The translations under genes and the position numbers were made by a program. From Sphingobacteriaceae bacterium UBA6709 (GTDB lineage: Bacteria; Bacteroidota; Bacteroidia; Sphingobacteriales; Sphingobacteriaceae), in contig DKIV01000017.1 of assembly GCA_002454425.1 (NCBI GenBank), forward strand, positions 39,208-76,168: DNA of 36,961 bases, written 5' to 3'. The stretch's first letter is position 1. Each line of letters starts with the position of its first letter. Positions 1 through 8,491 of the stretch are shown piece after piece. The notes below the pieces were generated by a model. That model saw only the letters and a program-made list of their open reading frames with translations, ran no database searches and had not been told where the DNA came from.

Positions 1-2
1 GT

Positions 3-27
3 CTGTTCCGAGTCAGTCTCGGAACAG
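3..27. repeat. Perfect 10-bp inverted repeat (hairpin)
   Basis: CTGTTCCGAG at 3-12 and its exact reverse complement at 18-27 are separated by the 5-base loop TCAGT. No T tract follows on the plus strand, and the minus-strand continuation falls outside the window, so a classical terminator cannot be claimed. Confidence 0.7.
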
Positions 28-49
28 GTAGGTAGCAAGAGTGACTACA

Positions 50-80
50 GGGGGGGGGTAAAAGGGGGGGTGTAAGGGGG
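50..80 (+). other. G-run tract, possible G-quadruplex
   Basis: Three uninterrupted G runs of 9 (50-58), 7 (64-70) and 5 (76-80) bases are separated by short A/T-rich spacers. The 9-base run can supply two G triplets, so an intramolecular quadruplex of four runs is possible on the plus strand. The fold is an inference. Runs this long are also prone to sequencing and slippage errors. Confidence 0.45.
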
Positions 81-443
81 TGTAAAACTAACTGTGTCAG
101 GAATGAAAAAATGATTATCTAGGCCCAAAGATATGGAAAAGGCGTTTGAGCCTAATGGGCCCTCCTTACGATCATAAATCACTGAAATAAGTTGGCACAC
201 CAGTGACGGGAAGAAAAGGAATGTTTATGAAAGGATACGAAGCGAGTGGTAAAAGCTTTCTATCTGAACATATCTCGCGAAGAGTGTTGATAAGGGGAAA
301 TCAGGGTCGGAAGAGTAAAATATTACGCAGAACTTAAGCGATGTAACAAGTCATATTGTGAGAACCCAAATCTTTAAAATAGTGTATACCTATCATACCG
401 GATGAGAACTGCGTAATAAAGCCAGAGTATTCAGGCTTACGAA

Positions 444-845
444 TTATCTGATGGCATGAGCGTCTAACTCCGGTGCCTGCGCTGCGAAATCTACTGTTGC
501 AACAGGGAAGCTGATCTTTTCATTAACTCTCACGAAGTCCAGGTCATTGGCATCCCCCCACACAAAGGCTGGTGCTTTCACTGAGCCAAGAGTTAATTCA
601 GTTTCCAGACGCGCGAAGTCAATATCGGCAGCATCTACAAACGTTGTAGCAGGAGCAACGAAATTTACAAACCTTAAGCGACTCACCTCTTCGTTTTCAA
701 TATCCTCTGGTGCGCCAAACACAAACTCCGGAGCCTTCAATTCAACACTGTTGGCAGGTTTCTTATTACTTCTTATTCCATCTGCAGCCTTGGTGTTAAA
801 TGCTAACACTGATAAAATTGCTGTTGTTAATATTATTGTTTTCAT
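444..845 (-). CDS. Small secreted repeat protein, function unknown
   Basis: This 133-residue protein has a clear N-terminal signal peptide (residues 1-20: Lys-Thr, then a hydrophobic stretch ending NTKA). The mature part holds three related segments beginning near residues 37, 64 and 90, each built on AP-x-FV-x-x-A-x-D-I/L-(D/E). The first and third share KAPxFVxG. It is acidic and has no cysteine. I do not recognise a named family. It is probably periplasmic or extracellular. A good Bacteroidota promoter lies just upstream at 875-905, which supports this ATG and independent transcription. The plus-strand reading frame over the same bases has no signal peptide or family features and is treated as a shadow. 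Confidence 0.7.
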   Translation of the reverse strand: MKTIILTTAILSVLAFNTKAADGIRSNKKPANSVELKAPEFVFGAPEDIENEEVSRLRFVNFVAPATTFVDAADIDFARLETELTLGSVKAPAFVWGDANDLDFVRVNEKISFPVATVDFAAQAPELDAHAIR

Positions 846-874
846 ATCTGTGAGTGATTTAAATTATTATGATT

Positions 875-905
875 CAAAGATATGATGAGCAATAAGGGTC
901 ATCAA
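875..905 (-). promoter_or_regulatory. Bacteroidota-type promoter of the small secreted protein gene
   Basis: Read on the minus strand, 875-882 is TATCTTTG, an exact match to the TAnnTTTG -7 consensus. A TTG at 903-905 lies 20 bases upstream, the usual spacing to the -33 element. Transcription would start about 20-25 bases before the ATG at 845. Confidence 0.6.
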
Positions 906-967
906 CAGAACTTAGGCAGACGCTGTATACTACTCGGTAAAGCGGGGGAAAAAGTCGGTGAAAATTA

Positions 968-1822
968 TCAATTTTTTAACTCAAGAAATACCGGTAAATG
1001 ATCAGAGATTTTGCGGGCGGATTTCACATCGGGAAAACTACGGTAGAAAGGTATTACTCCGGCCTTTGCAGCATGAAGCTGATCTGTCCGAAAGAAGAAA
1101 TTATCATATGCGGAGGCAAGACATCCATCACTCAGGCACTTTTGCCTTAAAGTTGTTTTTTGCCCCGAAAAAGCCGGTCGGTATCCCATTTTCTTTAGTG
1201 GGTTAAACACATTATTTGATTCAGGAGTATTGAAATCACCGCAGAAAACTAAAGCATACTTTTTATAGATATCAGGGTAAGTCTTCAATAACTTAATTTC
1301 AGTCTCAGGATGTTTCGATTTGGGTAGTGCGTGGAAATTGAAAATTGCCAACTTAAGAGCGCCAGACTGAAGTTCCATGAGGAACGGCTCCCGCTCTATG
1401 CTCTGGGCCAGCGTAGGCTCCAGGCGAGGATTACTTAATACTTTTACGCGAGCTTTTTTCCAGAGGAAAGCATAACGTTCAGAACCTCCTCTGGTATTGG
1501 AGGAAGTGGGATCACTAATCGCGTAGTCCCAGGCAAACCCTTTTCTGTTTAGCGCGTCAACAATCGACGCCACAGCTTGCGAACCACCGGCACCAGCTAC
1601 CACTTCCTGAAGAGCCACCACATCAAATGGCTTCAGTATTTCAGCAATGAACTGTATGCTTTGCGGAGTTTTGCTTTTTCCCAGATTCTGAATGTTCCAG
1701 GAAACCATTTTAAGTACTGATTGCGCCGCGAGCCCGGGACTGATACATATCAGGAACAACAAGGCTACGCAACATCTTGAAATAAATGAGGACTTAGAGC
1801 TTTTATTAATATACATGGTCAA
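968..1822 (-). CDS. Secreted endonuclease/exonuclease/phosphatase family protein
   Basis: This 284-residue protein has the DNase I-like EEP fold signature in order: SWNIQNLG (residues 41-48), LQEV with the metal-binding Glu73, NFHALP with His164, GDFNTP with Asp196 and Asn198, and the terminal SDHLPVF with Asp274 and His275. A hydrophobic segment at residues 17-34 looks like a signal peptide, so it probably acts in the periplasm or outside the cell. The family covers nucleases, phosphodiesterases and phosphatases; substrate cannot be read from the sequence, but nuclease activity is plausible. A downstream start near residue 3 is also possible. It is transcribed away from the TonB receptor at 2102, with a 279-bp divergent gap between them. 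Confidence 0.85.
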   Translation of the reverse strand: MTMYINKSSKSSFISRCCVALLFLICISPGLAAQSVLKMVSWNIQNLGKSKTPQSIQFIAEILKPFDVVALQEVVAGAGGSQAVASIVDALNRKGFAWDYAISDPTSSNTRGGSERYAFLWKKARVKVLSNPRLEPTLAQSIEREPFLMELQSGALKLAIFNFHALPKSKHPETEIKLLKTYPDIYKKYALVFCGDFNTPESNNVFNPLKKMGYRPAFSGQKTTLRQKCLSDGCLASAYDNFFFRTDQLHAAKAGVIPFYRSFPDVKSARKISDHLPVFLELKN

Positions 1823-1874
1823 CCATTAAAATTGAAAAAAGGCGAGGACAATTAGCCTTAACTCTATGGGGATG

Positions 1875-1882
1875 CAAAAATA
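1875..1882 (-). promoter_or_regulatory. Possible -7 box of the EEP-family gene
   Basis: The minus strand reads TATTTTTG, matching TAnnTTTG, about 50 bases before the start codon at 1822. No TTG sits at the ideal 19-21-base distance, so this is a weaker prediction. Confidence 0.35.
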
Positions 1883-2101
1883 TAAGTCGGCATTTATTTA
1901 TGCTAACACAAAAATGGTTTTATAAAAAGCCAAGAATGACGCACATCTACATAATAAAAATCAAAAAAAATGCACAATCGAAAGAAAAATGCGAAAAATC
2001 ACACATAATTTTATTCATTAAATGAGTAATTTTCAGAAATCAAATCATTAATTTAAAAAGAACTGCCTCTGGAGCACTTTTATTCGTTTATTATTTCGCC
2101 A

Positions 2102-4588
2102 ATGCACCTATTTACACCTTATCATTCCTTGGGTCATGTAAAGCGATATAGCTATCGTTCATACATAATCCTCCCTCGACTATCCCTATTCATACTATTG
2201 ACCCTGGGCTTTCCAGGCCGTGCTGAAACACCTTTTGCAGGATTATCCAGATACGAGGGCCAGGACTACGAAATTACAGGACACGTTTTTGATGAAGCCC
2301 AACGTCCTTTAGCAGGCGTCTCAATTCAACTTGGTGACCCCTCGGGCCGACTAGCCATGCTGACCATCACCGACAGCCTTGGAAGTTTCCGCATCAGAAA
2401 CATTATACAAGGCTCATACATGCTGGAAATACGCTGTGTTGGCTTCAAAAGCATACAACAAAACATCGTCATAAAGAGCAATAGCAGCAATCTTGGGAGA
2501 TTTATATTATTTCGCACGGCAAAAAACCTTGCCGGCGTAGAGATTTTTGACAAGAGCGGCGTAGTAGAATACCTTGCCGACAGGATAGTTTACCACACAG
2601 AGTCGTCGACGCTTCAAAAGGGAGGAACAGCCTTACAAGCTATTCAGCGGATTCCCGGTTTAAATTTATCGTCAGACAACATAAAACTTGCCGGCAAAGG
2701 AAACTTATCTATCCTTCTTGGCGGCAAACCTATTCGTCTTGAAGGAGCAGATCTTGTTGAATATATTCAGAACATCCCGGCAGAAAGCATATCAAAGATT
2801 GAGCTTTATACTACCGCTCCTGCAGCGTTTGAAGCGCAGGGAGCCGGAGGAATTCTCAACATCATAGAAAAGAAAGACGCAACTTTGGGATATAGCGGCA
2901 ACGTCAACATTACACAAGGAAGAAATTCGCGTCCCTTCGGCAGGTATAACGGCACCTTTAACATGAATATGAAACGCTTCCGCCTCAACATATCGCCGTC
3001 ATATACCCGAAACAACTCGGTCATGTTCAGCAATCAACTGATCTACTTTGATAACACAACTTGGGATCAGCAAGAATATCGCCATTTGCACAACCGGAGC
3101 TTTAGAACCAGCATGAATGCCGACTTTGACATCGACCAGAAGAATGTGATAAGTCTGGCATACAGCATAACAAAAAACAATAACGGCGGCAGAGCTGATA
3201 ATACCGGCTTCTTTTACAGTCCGGAGCATGCTATGGATTCAGTTTTATCTACCGCTTCGAAGATTAGCATTCCCCGCGTCATCCATACCGTGAATCTTTC
3301 ATCAAGCTCTAAAATCGGCAAAAAAGGAAGCGTGTTGAAAGCCGAGTACAGCTTTTTCTACAATGATGCCGATAAAGTAAATAGCTTTATAACTTCTTCG
3401 TCCAATCTCGAAGCAAATAGCGAACAACAATATTTACCCATCAGCTCATCGAACAAGCAGCATGCCAACATCCACACAGCTAATGTTGAGCTAAATATTC
3501 CCGGCAAAGTGCTGACATGGAGAACCGGACTGAAAGGCACTTTCTTTGACGTAGACAACGACGCTATTTATGAACGTGTTGCTAAATTCGTACCGGCACA
3601 GAACAGCACGTTCAGATATACAGAGAATACCCAAGCTGCCTGGTTCATATTTAATGCCAACGGCAAGAAGTTAATGCTCCAGGCCGGCATGCGCGCGGAA
3701 TACACGCAGTGGCGAGGCAACTCTCTTAGCTTAAAGCAAGTGAACAGCAGTAAATACTTCGAACTATTCCCCTCGCTGAGCGCCAGCATAAACATAAATG
3801 ATGAACACACCCTGATGCTGCGTGGAGGACGCCGTATCAGCAGACCTGGATATTCATGGCTTGATCCTTTTAGGTTCTACATGGCCGTCAATGCCTATAC
3901 AGAAGGAAATCCGCAATTGAAGCCTTATTTCACGCAGAGCGCTGAAGTAACACATATATTTAGGAAGGTTCTTTCAACTACCCTGGAATACACCCGTACA
4001 AAAGATGAATATGAGAAAATCACCATACAGGATGCCACAGACAATGCTTATTCACAGCGTGTTGTAAATCAAAATTTCTTAAACCAACAAATCGCTAAAT
4101 TAAGCGTCAATTACGATTTGGAGGGCATTTCCTGGATAGAAAGCAGCAACAGCGTGAGCAGCTACTACACGCGAACCAGATCAGCAAGTTCGCTTACCCG
4201 GCCACGCCTGGCAGGCTGGGGCAATTATCTTTCATCAATTAATAACCTGATCCTGAATAAAAGCCAAACGCTTAAAGCCGGAGTTTCCATTTGGTACCAG
4301 TTTCCGGAGATCAGCGGAATGGATAAGATGAAAAGACGCTGGGAACTGGATCTTGCATCATCCTATCGGATACCGGGAAGTAAAATTAATATAACGCTGA
4401 GTTGTAATGACGTATTTAAGAGCTCTTCGTCAGGGTTTAGAAGCTTGATAAATAATACTCCTCAGTACTATCGTCAATATAACGATGTAAGAGAAATACG
4501 ACTTAGTCTGTCTTACAATTTCAGCAAAGGAAAGGTTTCAGATAACCTCAAGAGCAAAAACAACGAAGACTGGGGACGTGCAAACTAA
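2102..4588 (+). CDS. TonB-dependent receptor, outer-membrane beta-barrel family
   Basis: This 828-residue protein is an outer-membrane receptor. A signal-like hydrophobic segment lies near residues 24-40. A carboxypeptidase-regulatory-like domain follows (about 55-125, starting EITGHVFDEAQRPLAGV). Next comes a TonB plug (about 145-260, with IQRIPGLNL and GAGGILNIIEKK), then a long alternating beta-barrel with the RISRPGYSWLDPF-type segment typical of the outer-membrane beta-barrel 3 family. It should import a ligand using TonB-ExbBD energy. It is not a SusC, since it lacks SusC-type length and a SusD partner, so its substrate is unknown. The hybrid kinase gene follows on the same strand after a 274-bp gap. 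Confidence 0.88.
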   Translation: MHLFTPYHSLGHVKRYSYRSYIILPRLSLFILLTLGFPGRAETPFAGLSRYEGQDYEITGHVFDEAQRPLAGVSIQLGDPSGRLAMLTITDSLGSFRIRNIIQGSYMLEIRCVGFKSIQQNIVIKSNSSNLGRFILFRTAKNLAGVEIFDKSGVVEYLADRIVYHTESSTLQKGGTALQAIQRIPGLNLSSDNIKLAGKGNLSILLGGKPIRLEGADLVEYIQNIPAESISKIELYTTAPAAFEAQGAGGILNIIEKKDATLGYSGNVNITQGRNSRPFGRYNGTFNMNMKRFRLNISPSYTRNNSVMFSNQLIYFDNTTWDQQEYRHLHNRSFRTSMNADFDIDQKNVISLAYSITKNNNGGRADNTGFFYSPEHAMDSVLSTASKISIPRVIHTVNLSSSSKIGKKGSVLKAEYSFFYNDADKVNSFITSSSNLEANSEQQYLPISSSNKQHANIHTANVELNIPGKVLTWRTGLKGTFFDVDNDAIYERVAKFVPAQNSTFRYTENTQAAWFIFNANGKKLMLQAGMRAEYTQWRGNSLSLKQVNSSKYFELFPSLSASININDEHTLMLRGGRRISRPGYSWLDPFRFYMAVNAYTEGNPQLKPYFTQSAEVTHIFRKVLSTTLEYTRTKDEYEKITIQDATDNAYSQRVVNQNFLNQQIAKLSVNYDLEGISWIESSNSVSSYYTRTRSASSLTRPRLAGWGNYLSSINNLILNKSQTLKAGVSIWYQFPEISGMDKMKRRWELDLASSYRIPGSKINITLSCNDVFKSSSSGFRSLINNTPQYYRQYNDVREIRLSLSYNFSKGKVSDNLKSKNNEDWGRAN

Positions 4589-4862
4589 TCGGTCCGCCGC
4601 CCCGCTATGCAAATGGTTTGTGTTTGCCAGGAAGCGAAAATTAACAGAGGAATTGAAGTTTGGAGGACCATATTGAAAAATGACCGCACACACAAACATT
4701 AAACCGATCACCATAAAGGTGGGGGAAATAAAGGCAGGAAATCTTAAAATAAAGTGATTAACAACATAACACCACTGATTTCGCCAAAGCAGCTTCCATT
4801 TGATAAGATTTTTCGCAATATTTACGTGTAATTCGACTAACAGAGTCAAAGAGAAACACAAA

Positions 4863-7265
4863 ATGGCGCGGGCAAAGTACTTCCTTCTATTCGTCAGCAT
4901 ACTATGCTTCGCATTCTTATCAAGCAAGGCCCAGAAGAAAATGGGCAACGAAATACCGTTAGCGAAAAATGGAGTTCTTGACTTGCGAAATTCGTCAATT
5001 AATGATATTACACCGCTGAGGGGCGAATGGCAGTTTTTCTGGCGCCAGCTCATTAGCGACGCTACTCAGGCAAGGACCTCACCAGTGAATGTAAACTTCC
5101 CGTTCCGGTGGGACAAGCGAAACAATAGCAGATCTTATCCATCAAAAGGCTACGCTACCTATGCATTAACCATTCTTCTTCCGACAGATCGAAAACATTT
5201 GGCAATACAAATTCCTCAGGTATATTCCGCGGCGCGCCTCTTTATCAATGGCCGACAAGAAGTAGCTGTGGGCAATGTATCTGACACGGAAAGAACCTTC
5301 AAACCTTTTTGGCTCTCAGAAATCATCGATATACATGCGGAAGAAGATACGCTTCATCTATATCTTCAGCTCGCAAATTTCAGCCACAAAAAAGGAGGAA
5401 TTAATCAGGATCTTTTTATCGGCCCTCCCCGCGAGCTGAGGACGAGATTTTATAAAACGGAAGCCATCGACTGGCTGCTGGCAGGCGGACTATTCATTGG
5501 AGGTTTTTTCTTTCTGGGTCTATATTTACTTAGCAGTAAAGACAAAGCGATCTTATCATTTGCCATCTATTCAATCATTTATAGTTATCGAATGATAGGT
5601 GCCGACTCCTACGAAATGCATAAGGTTTTACACATGAGCTGGGCAATGTCGTTACGGTTGGAATATTTAAGTTTATATCTGGGGGTGGGCACTTTCGCGC
5701 TCTACACGAAATACCTTTATCCTCAGGATTTCAATAAGTATTTGTATAAAGGTACCCTGGCCTTATGCGGCACGCTCTCTTTGATGACTATTTTCGGTGA
5801 GCCGTACTTTTTCACCGGATTTATTGATCTGTTTTTAAGCGTTATCCTGATAATGCTATTTTATCTTCCGTATGTCTATTTTAAAGCTTTAAGAAAAAAA
5901 CGACCAGGTTCTCTGTTTTCAGCAATCAGCCTGTTAACACTCCTGCCGATCTTTTTATATGAAATCATTCATTATTGGGATCCTTCAGTACAATTGCCTC
6001 TGCTCTATCTGATGGGCTACACGTTCTTCTTCTTCTTCCAGTCAATGGTGCTTTCGAATCGTTTTTCGTATGTACTGAAAACTGCGAAGCGGGAGGCCGA
6101 ACAGGGATTGCTCGCGAAGAGCAACTTCTTAAGCACAATGAGTCATGAGGTGAGAACACCTCTGAATTCAGTGATTGGGATCAGTCATTTGCTACTTCAG
6201 AACAGCCCAAGGAATGACCAGCAAGAGCAACTGGAGACTCTTTTATTCTCAGCAAACAACCTGACGGCGATCGTCAACGATATTCTTGATTACAATAAGC
6301 TGGAGGCAGGGAAAATTGATCTTGAATCAATAGATATGGACATCATCGCCTTATCAAAGAAGATTCTTAATGGACAGAAGATGTTGGCGGAGGAAAAAGA
6401 ACTGGAACTTCGCTTCACCTACGATCCTCCTATTGAAAACTATCTTCTAAAAGGCGATCCAACACGCTACTATCAAGTGGTAAACAACATTATACACAAT
6501 GCTCTTAAATTTACCGCCAGAGGCTATGTTGAACTATGCCTTGAACTTATTGAAGAAACCAAAAACGCATTAACGCTAAAAGTACAGATCAAGGACTCCG
6601 GCATCGGCATAGCAGAAGATAAGCTAAAATATGTTTTCGAGCGATTTACACAGGCGGATTCATCTATTTCACGCAGCTACGGGGGCACAGGTCTTGGACT
6701 TTCTATCTGCAAGAAGATTTTGGAAATTCAGGATTCCGAATTACAGGTGTTAAGTAAGCCGGGCAAAGGTTCGATATTTTTCTTCCAACAAACTTTTGAG
6801 AAAACATTGAAGCCCAAGGAAGACAACACTGTCATCGCCACTAACGAGACCTTGAGCCATCCTCTTAGCGGAAAAACCATTCTGTTAGTTGATGATAATG
6901 CAATGAATGTGCTTGTAGCGAAGTCCTTTCTTCAACGCTGGGGCGTAAACGTTACTGTCGCTGTCAATGGTAAAGAAGCAATTGAGACCATGGCGCCCGG
7001 ACGGTTTGACCTAGTGCTGATGGACTTACATATGCCTCTAATGGACGGTTACGAAGCTACCGAGAAAATCAGACTGGCAAGCTATGATCTCCCAATCATA
7101 GCACTAACAGCAGATGTCTTTGATGACACGCGCGAGAAAATCAGAAAGTGCGGAATGACAGACATCTTGTCGAAACCTTTCACTCCTGACGATCTTCAGG
7201 AGAAAATAATCCAAGTGCTGAAGCTCGGACACAAACATGGACCCGGCATAAGCGCCAAAGGGTAA
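4863..7265 (+). CDS. Membrane hybrid histidine kinase with 7TM-DISM-type sensor
   Basis: From the ATG at 4863 the protein has 800 residues and begins with a signal peptide ending SSKAQ. An in-frame TTG at 4800 would add 21 residues that spoil this signal, so the ATG is preferred. A periplasmic jelly-roll-like sensor (about 25-190) is followed by about seven hydrophobic helices (about 200-400), as in 7TMR-DISM sensors. The kinase core has MSHEVRTPLN with phospho-acceptor His428, NIIHNALKF, DSGIGI and GGTGLGLSI. A C-terminal receiver has LLVDDN, phospho-acceptor Asp721 in LMDLHMP, and KPF. There is no DNA-binding domain, so the phosphate must pass on to another protein. The sensed ligand is unknown. 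Confidence 0.9.
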   Translation: MARAKYFLLFVSILCFAFLSSKAQKKMGNEIPLAKNGVLDLRNSSINDITPLRGEWQFFWRQLISDATQARTSPVNVNFPFRWDKRNNSRSYPSKGYATYALTILLPTDRKHLAIQIPQVYSAARLFINGRQEVAVGNVSDTERTFKPFWLSEIIDIHAEEDTLHLYLQLANFSHKKGGINQDLFIGPPRELRTRFYKTEAIDWLLAGGLFIGGFFFLGLYLLSSKDKAILSFAIYSIIYSYRMIGADSYEMHKVLHMSWAMSLRLEYLSLYLGVGTFALYTKYLYPQDFNKYLYKGTLALCGTLSLMTIFGEPYFFTGFIDLFLSVILIMLFYLPYVYFKALRKKRPGSLFSAISLLTLLPIFLYEIIHYWDPSVQLPLLYLMGYTFFFFFQSMVLSNRFSYVLKTAKREAEQGLLAKSNFLSTMSHEVRTPLNSVIGISHLLLQNSPRNDQQEQLETLLFSANNLTAIVNDILDYNKLEAGKIDLESIDMDIIALSKKILNGQKMLAEEKELELRFTYDPPIENYLLKGDPTRYYQVVNNIIHNALKFTARGYVELCLELIEETKNALTLKVQIKDSGIGIAEDKLKYVFERFTQADSSISRSYGGTGLGLSICKKILEIQDSELQVLSKPGKGSIFFFQQTFEKTLKPKEDNTVIATNETLSHPLSGKTILLVDDNAMNVLVAKSFLQRWGVNVTVAVNGKEAIETMAPGRFDLVLMDLHMPLMDGYEATEKIRLASYDLPIIALTADVFDDTREKIRKCGMTDILSKPFTPDDLQEKIIQVLKLGHKHGPGISAKG

Positions 7266-7329
7266 AGATCCTCGATACAGGCTTAAATAAGTACTGACGT
7301 TAAGTGCATTTTTTTCTTACATTCACGTC

Positions 7330-8439
7330 ATGATCAGGAATTACCTTTTAACGGGTGTCGCTATCACCATGGCGATAACCGCTACTGCACAAACTGCGCC
7401 CAGAACAATAAAAGAGAATGCCACAACGAGCGTAAAAAATCAGGGGCGCTCAGGCACGTGCTGGAATTTTTCAACAACCTCACTTCTCGAATCCGAAAGC
7501 CTTCGTAAGTCCAACACGTCGCTGGATTTATCGGAGATGTTCAGTGCCAGGAATGTTTATATCGAAAAAGCTAAGAACTACATCCTGAGAGAGGGAAAAG
7601 CACAATTTAGCGAAGGCGGTTTGGGGCACGACCTCATTCAGGCGATCAGCAAATATGGAGCAATACCGCAGGAAGCCTATTCGGGAATGACGGGAGAAAT
7701 ACCCAATCATTCCGGCCTTGATGGTATGCTGAAGAGTTATCTCGACAGCATCCTTGCCTTGCCCCGTCCGGTGCCCTCGAATTGGATGGGCGGCTATTTA
7801 AAAGTTCTTGCGACTCGTTTTCCGGAACCTCCCGCTACGTTCAATTATCAGGGAAAGACATATACCCCACTGAGTTTCGCCAAAGAAGTGTTAAAGTTTG
7901 ATGCTAATGATTATGTAAATATCACATCATTTACTCATCATCCTTTCTATCATCCCTTTGTACTTGAAGCCCCTGATAATTTTTCGAATGGCTCGTTCTA
8001 TAATCTTCCTCTTCAGGAGATGATCAGCCTGGTAAATACGACGCTAAAAAGTGGGTACACCATTATGTGGGACGCGGATGTAAGCAATAAAGACTTTAAT
8101 CAAAAGAAGGGTTATGCTTTGCTATTTGCGGATAGCACCGACTTAAAAGCAACAGAAATCAATGCCGATAGTAAGGAACGTGCGTATTCACAGGAACTAC
8201 GTCAGCAGCTATACGAGAATCTTACAACGCAGGACGATCACCTTATGCATTTGGTAGGCCTTGAGCAATCAGCCGGCGGGAAGATCTTCTATAAAGTGAA
8301 AAATTCATGGGGACCCGTAGGGCCATTTAAGGGATATATTCAGGTTTCGGAAGCATATTTCGCCATCAATACGGTAAGTCTCATTATTCCCAAACAAGCA
8401 CTTCCAAAAGTGCTCAAAGAAAAATTAGGGATTAAATAA
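7330..8439 (+). CDS. Secreted C1-family cysteine peptidase (bleomycin hydrolase-like)
   Basis: The 369-residue protein carries a signal peptide (cleavage probably after ATAQ, residue 21). The papain-fold catalytic residues are visible: Gln38 and Cys44 in QGRSGTCWNFS, His303 in DHLMH, and Asn324 in KNSWG. The long middle section between Cys and His resembles bleomycin hydrolase/aminopeptidase C (C1B) rather than small papains, although those cytoplasmic enzymes are longer, around 450 residues. An exported version implies periplasmic or extracellular peptide degradation. It lies 64 bp after the kinase gene on the same strand, with a strong hairpin terminator after its stop. Confidence 0.87.
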   Translation: MIRNYLLTGVAITMAITATAQTAPRTIKENATTSVKNQGRSGTCWNFSTTSLLESESLRKSNTSLDLSEMFSARNVYIEKAKNYILREGKAQFSEGGLGHDLIQAISKYGAIPQEAYSGMTGEIPNHSGLDGMLKSYLDSILALPRPVPSNWMGGYLKVLATRFPEPPATFNYQGKTYTPLSFAKEVLKFDANDYVNITSFTHHPFYHPFVLEAPDNFSNGSFYNLPLQEMISLVNTTLKSGYTIMWDADVSNKDFNQKKGYALLFADSTDLKATEINADSKERAYSQELRQQLYENLTTQDDHLMHLVGLEQSAGGKIFYKVKNSWGPVGPFKGYIQVSEAYFAINTVSLIIPKQALPKVLKEKLGIK

Positions 8440-8445
8440 CAAACG

Positions 8446-8474
8446 CTACAGGCGTGCCTTTCGCACGCCTGTAG
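8446..8474. terminator. Bidirectional terminator between peptidase and tryptophanase genes
   Basis: A perfect 12-bp stem (8446-8457 with 8463-8474) closes a 5-base loop. It lies between two convergent stop codons (8439 and 8492). T-rich sequence follows in both directions: ATATTT on the plus strand, and GTTTGTTATTT on the minus strand. Confidence 0.85.
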
Positions 8475-8491
8475 ATATTTCAACCTGTCAC

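Larger units (their letters stand above)
1..443. other. Non-coding left edge with hairpin and G-run tract
   Basis: I see no convincing coding region in these bases. They contain a perfect hairpin at 3-27 and a run of G tracts at 50-80, listed separately. The rest is mixed sequence without recognisable tRNA or repeat structure. It lies downstream of the minus-strand small secreted protein gene, so it could be a long 3' region of that gene or the flank of a gene outside the window. Confidence 0.5.

Noticed and set aside
3..27. Intrinsic terminator at the left edge
   Set aside because: The stem is perfect but no T tract follows on the visible strand, and the other side lies outside the window.
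547..885. Plus-strand 112-codon frame opposite the small secreted protein
   Set aside because: The minus-strand frame has a signal peptide, internal repeats and a matching promoter; this one has none of these.
4538..5053. Open 171-codon minus-strand frame across the gap between the TonB receptor and the kinase
   Set aside because: It overlaps the 3' end of one well-supported gene and the 5' end of another, has no family features, and looks like an antisense shadow.
4863..7265. HTCS-type PUL regulator
   Set aside because: It has a receiver but no AraC-type helix-turn-helix and no propeller or Y_Y_Y sensor.
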